Source: Ancistrus triradiatus
Lineage: Eukaryota; Chordata; Actinopteri; Siluriformes; Loricariidae
Length of the DNA stretch: 64,000 nucleotides
Direction of reading: 5' to 3'
Assembly (NCBI GenBank): GCA_025084515.1
Contig: JAJAGP010003239.1
Coordinates: 1 to 64,000, forward strand
The position numbers were made by a program, and so were the translations under genes. Under the pieces are notes generated by a model that saw only the letters and a program-made list of their open reading frames with translations, was not told the DNA's origin and did no database searches. Positions 56,400-64,000 of the stretch are shown here, one piece after another (within the stretch, counting starts at the first letter, position 1; the number at the start of each line of letters is the position of its first letter).

Positions 56400-57092
56400 T
56401 CCATGAAGGGGTGGTCCACAACAATACTCAAAAATCCTGTGGCTTTAAAGCGATGATTATTAGTTATAACAGGCCCCAAGAAAACATTCCCTACACTATT
56501 CAACCACCTCCACCAGCCTGGATTGTGCTCACAATGTAGGTTGGGTCCATGGATTCATGCTACTGGTGCCAAATTATGACTCTACCATTGGTGTAACTCA
56601 GAAGAAATTGAGATTCATCAGACCAGTCCAGTTTTGGTCATCCTGTGCCCACTGTAGCCTCAGCTTTCTGTTCTTGGCTGACAGAAGTGGAACCCAATGT
56701 AGCCCACCCCCTTCAAAGTTTGACGTGTTGTTCATTCAGAGATGCTTTTCAGCAAACCATAATAGTACAGAGTGGTTATCTGAGTTACCATTGCCTTTCT
56801 GTCAGCTTAAACAAGCCTGGCCATTCTCCATTGACCTCTCTCATTAACAAGGCGTTCCTGCCGCTGACTGTTCAAGTCTCTCCAGAGACTGCTGTGGATG
56901 AAACTCCCAGGAGATCAGCAGTTATAGAAATACTCAAACCAGCCTGTCTGGCACCAACAATCATTTCCCCATTCTAATGGTTGATGTGAACATGTGTGAT
57001 TCTATGCATTCTGCTGCTGCCAAATAAGACCCTGATTTAGATAATTACATGAAGTAGTTGGTGTACAGGTGTTAATAATAAAGTGCTGAGTG
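56400..57092 (-). mobile_element. Tc1-like transposon, partial, reverse orientation
   Basis: Same family as the fragment at 1195-1640. Plus-strand order: 'cacaacaatactcaaaaatc', 'ccaccagcctggattgtgct', 'ttggtcatcctgtgcccact', 'ctgacagaagtggaacccaa', 'ggagatcagcagttatagaa', then the leader and terminal zone 'gtgtacaggtgttaataata'. The other end is missing. Confidence 0.85.
56405..56972 (-). pseudogene. Tc1-like transposase pseudogene, N-terminal half
   Basis: The minus strand from the ATG complement at 56970-56972 reads MGK then a stop. The HTH region follows with indels ('IVGARQAGLSISITADLLG' in the adjoining frame). The first catalytic block, at about 56595-56635, contains DESQFLL. A C-terminal part is seen only in scraps (about 56405-56520). 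The second and third catalytic residues were not located. Inactive. Confidence 0.75.
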
Positions 57093-57109
57093 ACTTTATA
57101 CACTGCAGA

Positions 57110-57535
57110 CCAAAGTTCCTGGAAATGCTTGTTTAGATCTTTGTGAAAAAGGATTCGTACTGCAGCAGGGTAATGAGCTCATACCTCAAAACTCACCTCA
57201 ACGCTTTGCAACAAGCACTTGAAGACCAAAAAAGATCAAGGTGGGCTGATTGCAACTGACTTTCCTCCACAGACACCAGACCTGAACCCCATGCACCATT
57301 AAAGGGGCACTTGAAGACAGGGAATTCAGGAACATCACAGGATGCTCTTTGGAATATTGTGAGATCATGCAAGCTTGAGCACACACTGTCATTACATCTA
57401 AAGGGAGAACATACCAAATACTAAAATTCAAGTTGTTATGCTGATTGTATAATTTGGCATTTTAATAAAGCATTAAATTAAATTAGAGAAATTCTAAATA
57501 TTCACTGGTGGTCTCAGACATTTAGACCTCGCCAA
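57110..57535 (+). mobile_element. 3' end of another Tc1-like transposon
   Basis: The right terminus 'tcactggtggtctcagacat' followed by 'ttagacctcgcc' is typical of a Tc1 family with 'aggtccaaaagtctgagacc' ends. A decayed end of the transposase lies upstream. The left part of the element is missing, and the boundary with the previous element is near 57100. Confidence 0.75.
57230..57425 (+). pseudogene. C-terminal remnant of a Tc1-like transposase
   Basis: The third catalytic motif is readable as PQTPDLNPMHH at about 57270-57300. The Ile-Glu that should follow Pro is Met-His, so the catalytic Glu is lost. Further on, 'FRNITGCSLEYCEI' and 'LSLHLKGEH' correspond to the usual C-terminus in shifted frames. 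No catalytic Asp blocks remain. Confidence 0.65.
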
Positions 57536-59366
57536 ATGATCAAGAAGAACATGGCACACAAGTCTGTGTTATATTTATTTGTACGGCATTACATTTCTAT
57601 ATTGCCACATATATTATATACTTATGTGTGTGCATATACCTTGTCTTCCTATACATGTGAAACCTGGAAAACCTGGCAGTTTTGGCTTTTGTGGACTGGT
57701 TTGCCTGGCAAAGCGGCAACATTTGTTCGAAAAACCAAAATAGCTAAAACATTTGCTTTAGGTTACTGAGGTTAAAGTTAGGGGTGGGTGTAGCATTAAT
57801 TGGCCACAGTAGTCATTATGTCTATTGAAAGTCCTTACAAGTATAGTGTGACAAGTGTGTGTGAAGAATAAAAAAAATAAAATACATCCCTGTAATATTT
57901 ATTAAAATTATGCTATTTTCTTTGCTTCATTTTTTATTCACATTTTCTTTCTCCTACATCTGTCATCCAATCACAATATGTACTGAACTCTTAACATGCA
58001 ATAAATGCATACCAAAAAACTGATTGCAATCATTTCCTTTTTAATTCTTCAGTGTTGAATACTGAACTGTTCTTTTTTTATTTTCCCTTCTTTCTTGGTA
58101 ACCCAATTTCATCTTTGCATAATATACAGTGTAATTGCTATATTTTCTATAATGATCATAAAGGAGATATTTATTATTCACTGTATATTTGGCATTAATG
58201 TGAGCAGGTATTATTTGTTTGAATAAGACAGATGGATGTCACCTTAAAGCTGCTCTCCAGCTCTCCTGTGTGCTCCGAGGCAGCATGGTGGTGCATAGCA
58301 TTATATAACTGTGATGCACAATTAGACCTGCATCATGTGGAACAGAGTAGAGGGTGAGCAGGTCTTATCTCCTGCTCCTGCATCCTCTACCCTGAACTCC
58401 TGAACCTGGGAGGAGGTCTACCACAGCCTCGGGGCCTGAGAGAGAGAAAGAGAGAGAAACTCTTCAGGAAGTGTGTGGAAAATGATGCCTGGGGCAATGT
58501 TTCCTTCTCAGCAGTGGAGCTACTGGTGTAGTTTTCAGGGGCTAAGAAGATTATTCACAGCTTCTGTGCTCTTACTGGGAGAACATGTTTGCCCCAATTA
58601 TTTTTTCCCAGCCAATTCTTAGGGCCTTTAAATGGTGATATAGTGATCACTGAATGCCACATGCAAATGACTAGTCCATGCTTACACCTGCAGAGGATAT
58701 AAAACCATTAATTGGTGGCAGCTTGAGATAAATATATACAGGAGGGCCGAGAGACAGAGATTTAAGACTTTGCCTCTCACCCCTCACAGTCCCTTGTCTT
58801 CTTAACCAGCCATAATTCATCCCAGTAAAGACATTCATAAAGTGGCCCTATTCATTATTCATTGTAAATTTATATTTGGAATAATTACAGAACAGTGTCT
58901 ATCAGCATGGCGAGTGCGGAGAAGCTCGCATCGGGAAGATAAATGGTGAAGCAGGAGCTCTTAATGAGAGAGGGGGGTCATTTATGGGACATGGGATGGC
59001 TATTAGCACCCCACAACTAGCTTGTGCTTGTCATCCGTCCCCAGGTAGCAGGCCAACGAGCGACAAAGGACGAGAAGACGAAAGCATAAGACTAAAAAGC
59101 AAAAGTAACTAAAAAGGTAGACTTTGTTAGTTCAGCATTTGTTGTACGGATTTCTTGAAATCCTGCGTTGTTATGGGGGAGTTGTGCATTTCACATTACA
59201 GCAGATAGCACTGGGAACAATATCCTATGTGATTTACATAGCATAATTTTGCGTATATGTATGTACAGTGTTTAGGAATATAGTCATACCTGGCTACTCG
59301 TCATTCATTCGTTCAAGAAGTGCCGAAGACAGTATAGAGTTGTAGTGAATGCTGAAACATTATATA
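57536..59366. other. Repeat-poor intergenic sequence; no gene seen
   Basis: 57840-58220 is AT-rich. A short GA run lies at 58438-58460. 58800-58990 is a repeat-free block ('attcattattcattgtaaat', 'ggagctcttaatgagagag') that may be conserved. Nothing else recognised. Confidence 0.45.
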
Positions 59367-59545
59367 CAGGGTGTCTATAAAGTAAGTTCCACTTCAACAT
59401 TGTTATTAAGTGTGTTGATGTTTGTGTCATCACCCACACAAATACATGGGCTCCTTGGGCCTCATATAAATATGAAAACAGCCTCTGTGATTTCAATTGT
59501 AATGCTGACATAAGGGCACACCATTGCCTTCACATTGGGTTCCAT
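59367..59545 (+). mobile_element. Possible mariner-type terminal repeat
   Basis: 'cagggtgtctataaagtaag' next to TATA resembles the terminal repeats of mariner-family elements (cagggtgtccataaagt type). No transposase and no partner terminus were found. Confidence 0.4.
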
Positions 59546-60600
59546 CCTGGTCTGGTTGCTGTCTGTTCCTGCATTTCCACCTAGCAAAGGGGGGCTTCTG
59601 AGTCTCAAGAGTTTCTCTGGGCCTGTAATGCAGACTAGAGTGACCTGCAGAGAGCTGGGACCAAAGTAACAAAGGCTACCATCAGTAACACACTACGCCG
59701 AGAGGGACTTAGATCCTGCAGTGCCAGGCGTGTCCACCTGCTTAAGCCAGTACATGTCCAGGCCCGTCTGAAGTTTGCCAGAGAGCATATGGATGATCCA
59801 GAAGAGGATTGGGAGAATATCATGTGGTCAGATGAAACCAACATAGAACTTTTTGGTAAAAACTCAACTCGTCATGTTTAGAGGAAAAAGAATGCTGAGT
59901 TGCATCCCAAGAACACCATACCTACTGTGAAGCATGGTGTGGAAACATCATGCTCTAGGGCTGTTTTTCTGCAGAGGGGACAGGGGACGACTGATCCGTG
60001 TTAAGGGAAGAATGACGGGCATGTATGGTGAGATTTTAAGCCAAAACCTCCTTCCATCAGTGAGAGCATTGAAGATGGAACGTGGCTGGGTCCCTTCCAG
60101 CATGACAATGATCCAAAACACACCGCTCGGGCAATGAAGGAGTGCCTCCGCAAAAAGCATTCAAGGTCCGGAGTGGCCTAGCCAGTCTCCAGACCTCAAC
60201 CCCATAGAACAATGTGTGGAGGGAGTTGAAAGTCCGTGTTGCCCCCAAAACATCACTGCTCTAGAGGAGAATCTGCATGGAGGAATGGGCCAAAATACCA
60301 GCTACAGTTGTGTGCCAACCTGGTGAAGACTTACAGGAAACTTTTGACCTCTGTCATTGCTAACAAAGGTTATGTTACAAGTATTGAGTTGAACTTTTGT
60401 TATTGACCAAATGCTTATTTTCCACCATGATTTACAATTAAAATCTTAAAAAAAATCCTACATTGTGATTTCCTGGATTGTTTTTTTCTCATTTTGTCTC
60501 TCATAGTTGAAGTGTAGCTATGATGAAAATTACAAAAAACTCTCACATCTTTCTAAGTAGGAGAACTTGCACAATCAGTGGCTGACTAACTACTTTTTTA
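59546..60600 (+). mobile_element. Tc1-like transposon, 5' truncated
   Basis: The right end matches a well-known fish Tc1 family: 'tgcttattttccaccatgat', 'gatttcctggattgtttttt', 'tctcatagttgaagtgtagc', 'gagaacttgcacaatcagtg' and 'gactaactacttttttacc'. The 5' terminal repeat and the N-terminal HTH coding part are absent; recognisable sequence begins at about 59632. Confidence 0.85.
59632..60335 (+). pseudogene. Tc1-like transposase pseudogene lacking its N-terminus
   Basis: Starts inside the second HTH region ('ccaaagtaacaaaggctacc'). The first catalytic block, NIMWSDETNIELFGKNSTRH, lies at about 59816-59875 with Asp present. The second block, QHDNDPKHTARAMKECLRK, lies at about 60097-60153 with Asp present. 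The third block at about 60175-60215 is frameshifted ('SLQTSTP', with the IEQ-like piece in another frame), so the Glu position is uncertain. One stop follows RHV and several single-base indels occur. Relatively young decay compared with the 1-3 kb copy. Confidence 0.8.
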
Positions 60601-61148
60601 CCTTCACATTGGGTTCCATTTTCTTAGACATATGTGAACTAATAATTTTACTTATGAATTGTAGGACTCTCACAGTGCAATAACATGCTCTCTCGAAGGA
60701 TTAACAACCGCCCAATGTGTACACACATACATCATCCTTGCAGTAATGTAGTCCAGGTTGTGCGGAATTAACCAATTAGCTGCACTTTGTACTGTGTACA
60801 TTTGAAATGTATAGAGTTACATGTGCATTCAAACTGTTATTTTAAATCTCAGCTGCTCTTAGGCTGATTGATACGTCTCGTAATACGCCATGATTCTGGA
60901 TTTCTCTTTCCACCATGTGTGATTTCACTCAGAACGCTGACATAAGGACACACACACACACAAAGTCCATACCATTACATCAGTTAAGTTGAGTCACATG
61001 CAGTTAGCACTCCACTGGGTTGTGAGAGAAACTGAAGTCCCATAATCCTCTCTGCTTCATCAGAGCTGTGTGCATCCATTAAATATGCACCTCAACATGG
61101 TAAGCCCTGTCCATGTGGAGCCTGGAGGGAAGGCCTCGCCTCGGGGAA

Positions 61149-61178
61149 TATATGAGAGAGTGAGAGAGAGAGAGAGAG
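61149..61178. repeat. (GA)n microsatellite
   Basis: Nearly uninterrupted GA run. Confidence 0.9.
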
Positions 61179-61189
61179 CTGCATCATCT

Positions 61190-61480
61190 CACAGAGGGAT
61201 GATCGCGCCAGGTTTGAGGCACACCCCCCTCCTAATCTAACTTTTCCTGTGCATAATGGGAGGCGACTCCCCAAAGGCCCATTTATTTGTATTAAAAATG
61301 TCATTCCGGATCACTGTCTTAATTGATTTTATTTCTCCCCTTGCCTCTCTTGCCTCATATATTTCCACTATGATAATCAAAACGATTGTGTATTTATTAT
61401 TAATAAAGTCAAGCCTTGTTTTAAATCGCCATTTTAATATGATTTTAATCTCTCAGAGCTCTTTCACATCTGAATGACAA
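61190..61480. other. Candidate conserved non-coding element
   Basis: Repeat-free. Includes 'cctgtgcataatgggaggcg', 'cactgtcttaattgatttta', 'tatttattattaataaagtc' and 'aaatcgccattttaatatga'. It has a Hox/Cdx-like TTTATT core and TAAT cores on an even background. Inference. Confidence 0.3.
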
Positions 61481-61698
61481 ATGGTCTTTCATGGGTTGTC
61501 TCTCTTTCCCTAATATTAGTCTTTGATATTTATTGCAATAAGATGTCCTTGTCTTTATTTATTTTTTTAAATATATATTTATATATTTTCTCCAGGCTGT
61601 CAGTTTGGGGAGAGGAGTTTTTGATAAGTCAGTAATAGGCTGTAAACAGAGGAAAAACAGCCAGTTATTAGTAACTCCCCTGGGACATGCGTTTGCAG

Positions 61699-61699
<1 letters not shown>

Positions 61700-61728
<29 letters not shown>
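61700..61728. repeat. (GT)14 microsatellite
   Basis: Uninterrupted GT run. Confidence 0.95.
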
Positions 61729-61729
<1 letters not shown>

Positions 61730-62049
61730 GCAGATACCCATATTTACATGTGTCACACATCTACTCATCCTCCCTGCCTGGAGAATTGTCAGCCATATTG
61801 TGGCAGCATTCAGCGTGAAAAGGTGGATCAAGTGCATGTGTCTCATTTTCAAGCAAGCTCCTTTCCTTTCAGTAACTGCTCAGTCGAACCCGAGTGCTTC
61901 TGTCGGTACAGCACTGGTTCCCAATGGTGGACCACTCTTCGATTGGCATTGTAGGTCCTGATGGTGATGCTGGTTCCTCATTGGTTCCAGATGCATCTAC
62001 ATCTCTGGTGTCTTAAGTTCCTAAGTATCATTTATATAAAAAAAAAACA

Positions 62050-62210
62050 TGCATTTAGCAGATGTCCTTATCCAGAGTGACTTACAACTGATACAATCTT
62101 ACAATCCAAGCAATTGTGGGTTAAGGGTCTTGCTCAAGGACCCAACAGTGGCAGCTTGACATATGTGGGATTTGAGTCCAGTACCTTAACTGCTAGATCA
62201 CCACAGCCCC
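62050..62210 (-). repeat. tRNA-derived SINE, reverse orientation
   Basis: Plus-strand 'gcatttagcagatgtcctta', 'gagtgacttacaactgatac', 'caattgtgggttaagggtct', 'tgtgggatttgagtccag' and 'ctgctagatcaccacagccc'. Near full length; a short stretch of the head near the B box is deleted. Confidence 0.85.
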
Positions 62211-62360
62211 AGTATCAGTGCTCCTTTGGATGGGGGCTGGGTCTGAGAGTTGGGTGGCTTGGATCAGAAGTGTCCCCATATTATATTGAAATAAACTGTT
62301 TGATGCAGTAAGAGTATTCAGTAGCTTCACATACAGAATTACTGGATTAATCTGGAACTG
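62211..62360. other. Spacer; nothing recognised
   Basis: Short unremarkable sequence between a SINE and a Tc1 fragment. Confidence 0.5.
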
Positions 62361-62700
62361 CAGTACTGTGCAAAAGTTTTAGGACACATTTAGATATGCT
62401 GTTAGCAATGGTATAGTGGCCATATATACCTTATTGTTGACGAATGGACCCAGAAATTTCAAACTTGGATTTGTCACACCATATTCCTCTTTTCCATTGA
62501 GATTCATTCCAATCTTTGTGAGCTTTAGCAGATCTTTTCATCCTATTCCTCTTCCAAAAAGAAAACTCCTTATCAAGCTTCTTTGGACTGTAGAAGACTC
62601 AAATTGGCGTCCTGATGCTGCTGCAAGATGCTGCTACTGCCCAAGTGTAAGGGGAGCTCACACTAAATACTTGTCACTGTAGCCTATAGAAACTTTTATT
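62361..62700 (+). mobile_element. Fragment of the Tc1-like family seen at 53.5 kb
   Basis: The left end 'cagtactgtgcaaaagtttt' is the terminal repeat of the 53.5 kb element. The block order then differs: antisense pieces ('tcaaacttggatttgtcaca', rc of the DESKFEF-coding block) at about 62460, then 'tcaagcttctttggactgta' and 'tgctgctactgcccaagtgt', the antisense of the HTH block. So transposase remnants here run on the minus strand relative to the window. The far terminus is missing, and a SINE begins soon after. Confidence 0.75.
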
Positions 62701-62730
62701 CTGATTTTGTTTTCAGTTTTGTTTTTTTGA

Positions 62731-62848
62731 CACAACTGATACAGTGTTACAATCTAAGCAATTGTGGGTTAAGCGCCTTGCTCAAGGACCCAAGAGTGGC
62801 AGCCTGGGATTTGGGAGTTTGGATTTCAATCCTGGACGTTCTGGTCCA
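62731..62848 (-). repeat. tRNA-derived SINE, partial, reverse orientation
   Basis: 'cacaactgatacagtgttac', 'gcaattgtgggttaagcgcc', 'ttgctcaaggacccaagagt', then 'tttggatttcaatcctgg' as a worn B box. Confidence 0.75.
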
Positions 62849-63451
62849 ACAAGAACATCAGGCTCCATTAGCAGACAAGTGGTGGACTTCCCCCTGATGG
62901 TCCGAATACAGACCCTCCTTTTCACTTAGCAATGAACTGAGGCCTCAGACTGCACTTACATTTCCTTTCCTGTTGTCTGGTGTTATTGGTACTTGATGTA
63001 ACAGAGTTTAAACACAATATAGGAAATGTCTATAGAAATCCTTTCCATGAGTCACTCTGGATAAAGGCATCTGCTAACTTCTGTAAACTTCGAGCTGAAC
63101 GCCAGGTTTCCATGTCGACCCACAAAGTGATCTGCATCCTACAGCGCATGCTACTATATTAATTAGTATGTCACATTAGTGCACCCTCAATGGTTGCATC
63201 TTATTAAAAACCTAAAATGTGGTTTGGGATGCGGCATCTATTTCACTCTCTGTGGAGCAGCGTGAACAGCCATACAAATGTGGAACAGCTCTGTTAGTTG
63301 CACTGGAATACTTTCCTGCACTCTAGGGAAAATGTTTCAAACAAGGGGGCATTAGGGTTACCGTGACCATATATGGACATGATTGTAATATTGACTGCCC
63401 ATCTGGCACAAAAAAGGTGCTATAACAATGTAAACTGTTATTGTCATGATA
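62849..63451. other. Intergenic spacer with a SINE tail scrap
   Basis: 'gtcactctggataaaggcat' followed by 'ctgctaacttctgtaaactt' at 63051-63089 is the isolated 3' tail of the SINE family on the plus strand. Nothing else recognised. Confidence 0.55.
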
Positions 63452-63750
63452 GGACGCTCAGGTGGTGCTGCAGTCTAATACGCTAGCCCACAAGTTGAGG
63501 GACCTGATACAAGTCCTGTAGTTGCCTTCTGTCCAGGTTGACCATTGTATGCAGGCACAGTTTGGTATATCCGATAGAGAGGATGGTGGTTGGGGCATTT
63601 CCCAGTGTTGCAAAAGCAACTCCTTCCTACAGCAGAACTACAGTATGATGGACTAGCCCTCCATCCAGTGTATATGCCCGCCTGTGCCCTGTGAATTTCA
63701 GGGTAGACTCCGGACCTCCAGCAAACCTGCCCCCAAAGAGCGAGGGTGAA
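63452..63750 (+). repeat. tRNA-derived SINE of a second type
   Basis: 'gacgctcaggtggtgctgca' then 'gtctaatacgctagcccaca' form the tRNA-like head. 'gggacctgatacaagtcctg' is a worn B box. The body has 'agggtagactccggacctcc'. A scrap of the same head ('cagccctctaatacactaag') lies at about 53082. Confidence 0.65.
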
Positions 63751-63914
63751 CCATGACCAAAGGGCAACTCACTAGTTACCAAACAGTTCTAAGGACGAAT
63801 TTGTGAGGAACTACCCTCGCAGAGATCTCTCGGGAGCTACATTCGTTCCATGGATTTTTTGGTTTGCATTCATACTGCGAGTAGGAACGCGAGTAGGTCT
63901 GGACCAACACTTCG

Positions 63915-64000
63915 GCACACGCCCTTATCCAGAGCAAGTTGCAGCTGATATAATCTGAGCACCTGTAGATTACGGCCCTTGCTCAACAACCCAATAATAG
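63915..64000 (-). repeat. tRNA-derived SINE, reverse, cut by the window end
   Basis: 'cacacgcccttatccagagc', 'aagttgcagctgatataatc' and 'gcccttgctcaacaaccca' give the 3' half of the SINE in reverse. The remainder lies beyond the window. Confidence 0.75.

Larger units (their letters stand above)
60601..62049. other. Repeat-poor intergenic sequence; no gene seen
   Basis: Short (CA)n at 60949-60962, (GA)n at 61149-61178, a candidate conserved element at 61190-61480, and (GT)n at 61700-61728. Frames across the GT tract are artefacts. Confidence 0.5.

Noticed and set aside
1..64000. CRISPR array, operons, bacterial promoters or ribosome-binding sites
   Set aside because: All repeats are tandem microsatellites or dispersed transposons; sequence texture and content are vertebrate nuclear, so prokaryotic features do not apply.

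Overview
This is vertebrate nuclear DNA, almost certainly from a teleost fish. Teleost identity rests on the repeats: at least twelve kinds of Tc1/mariner-like relics of the sort that fill fish genomes, tRNA-derived SINEs with the tail 'gataagggcgtctg(c/t)taaatg', six copies of a fish dispersed repeat with the core 'cgacagtggcaaggaaaaac', and very long (ATT)n and (GT)n arrays. An ostariophysan, perhaps catfish-like, fish fits the repeat mix, but I cannot fix the species.

I find no intact host protein-coding gene and no spliced exon I can defend. All recognisable coding sequence is transposase debris, and no copy is intact. The window reads as a gene desert or a very large intron.

Layout. 1-3 kb: a composite Tc1 relic. 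3-6 kb: a dispersed repeat, an unexplained 169-codon open frame, a GT/TA hairpin and three tandem copies of a ~430 bp T-rich unit. 8.3-9.05 kb: a 700 bp ATT/TAG array. 9.55-9.84 kb: a hAT-type MITE with a perfect 8 bp target duplication. 10.8-11.7 kb: a GC-rich single-copy island. 13-16.4 kb: Tc1 and SINE relics and a duplicated ATT/AAT block. 17.7-18.4 kb: a short Tc1 derivative with TA target sites. 19.8-20.15 kb: an internally deleted Tc1 whose transposase start and end are fused in frame. 23.3-23.5 kb: a promoter-like module. 26-27.4 kb: a Tc1 interrupted by a SINE at its start codon. 34-36.3 kb: a long repeat-poor stretch. 36.8-47.4 kb: the densest transposon zone, with two large Tc1 copies. 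49.8-50.8 kb: a possible non-autonomous DNA element. 53-64 kb: alternating Tc1/SINE relics and repeat-poor blocks.

Between the repeats lie repeat-poor blocks rich in homeodomain-type TAAT cores. They look like the conserved non-coding elements that surround vertebrate developmental genes. That is inference from texture only; no alignment could be run. No new defence, biosynthetic or other multi-gene system is visible. The most distinctive items are the in-frame Tc1 deletion derivative, the clean hAT MITE, the three-unit tandem repeat, the promoter-like module and the GC-rich island.
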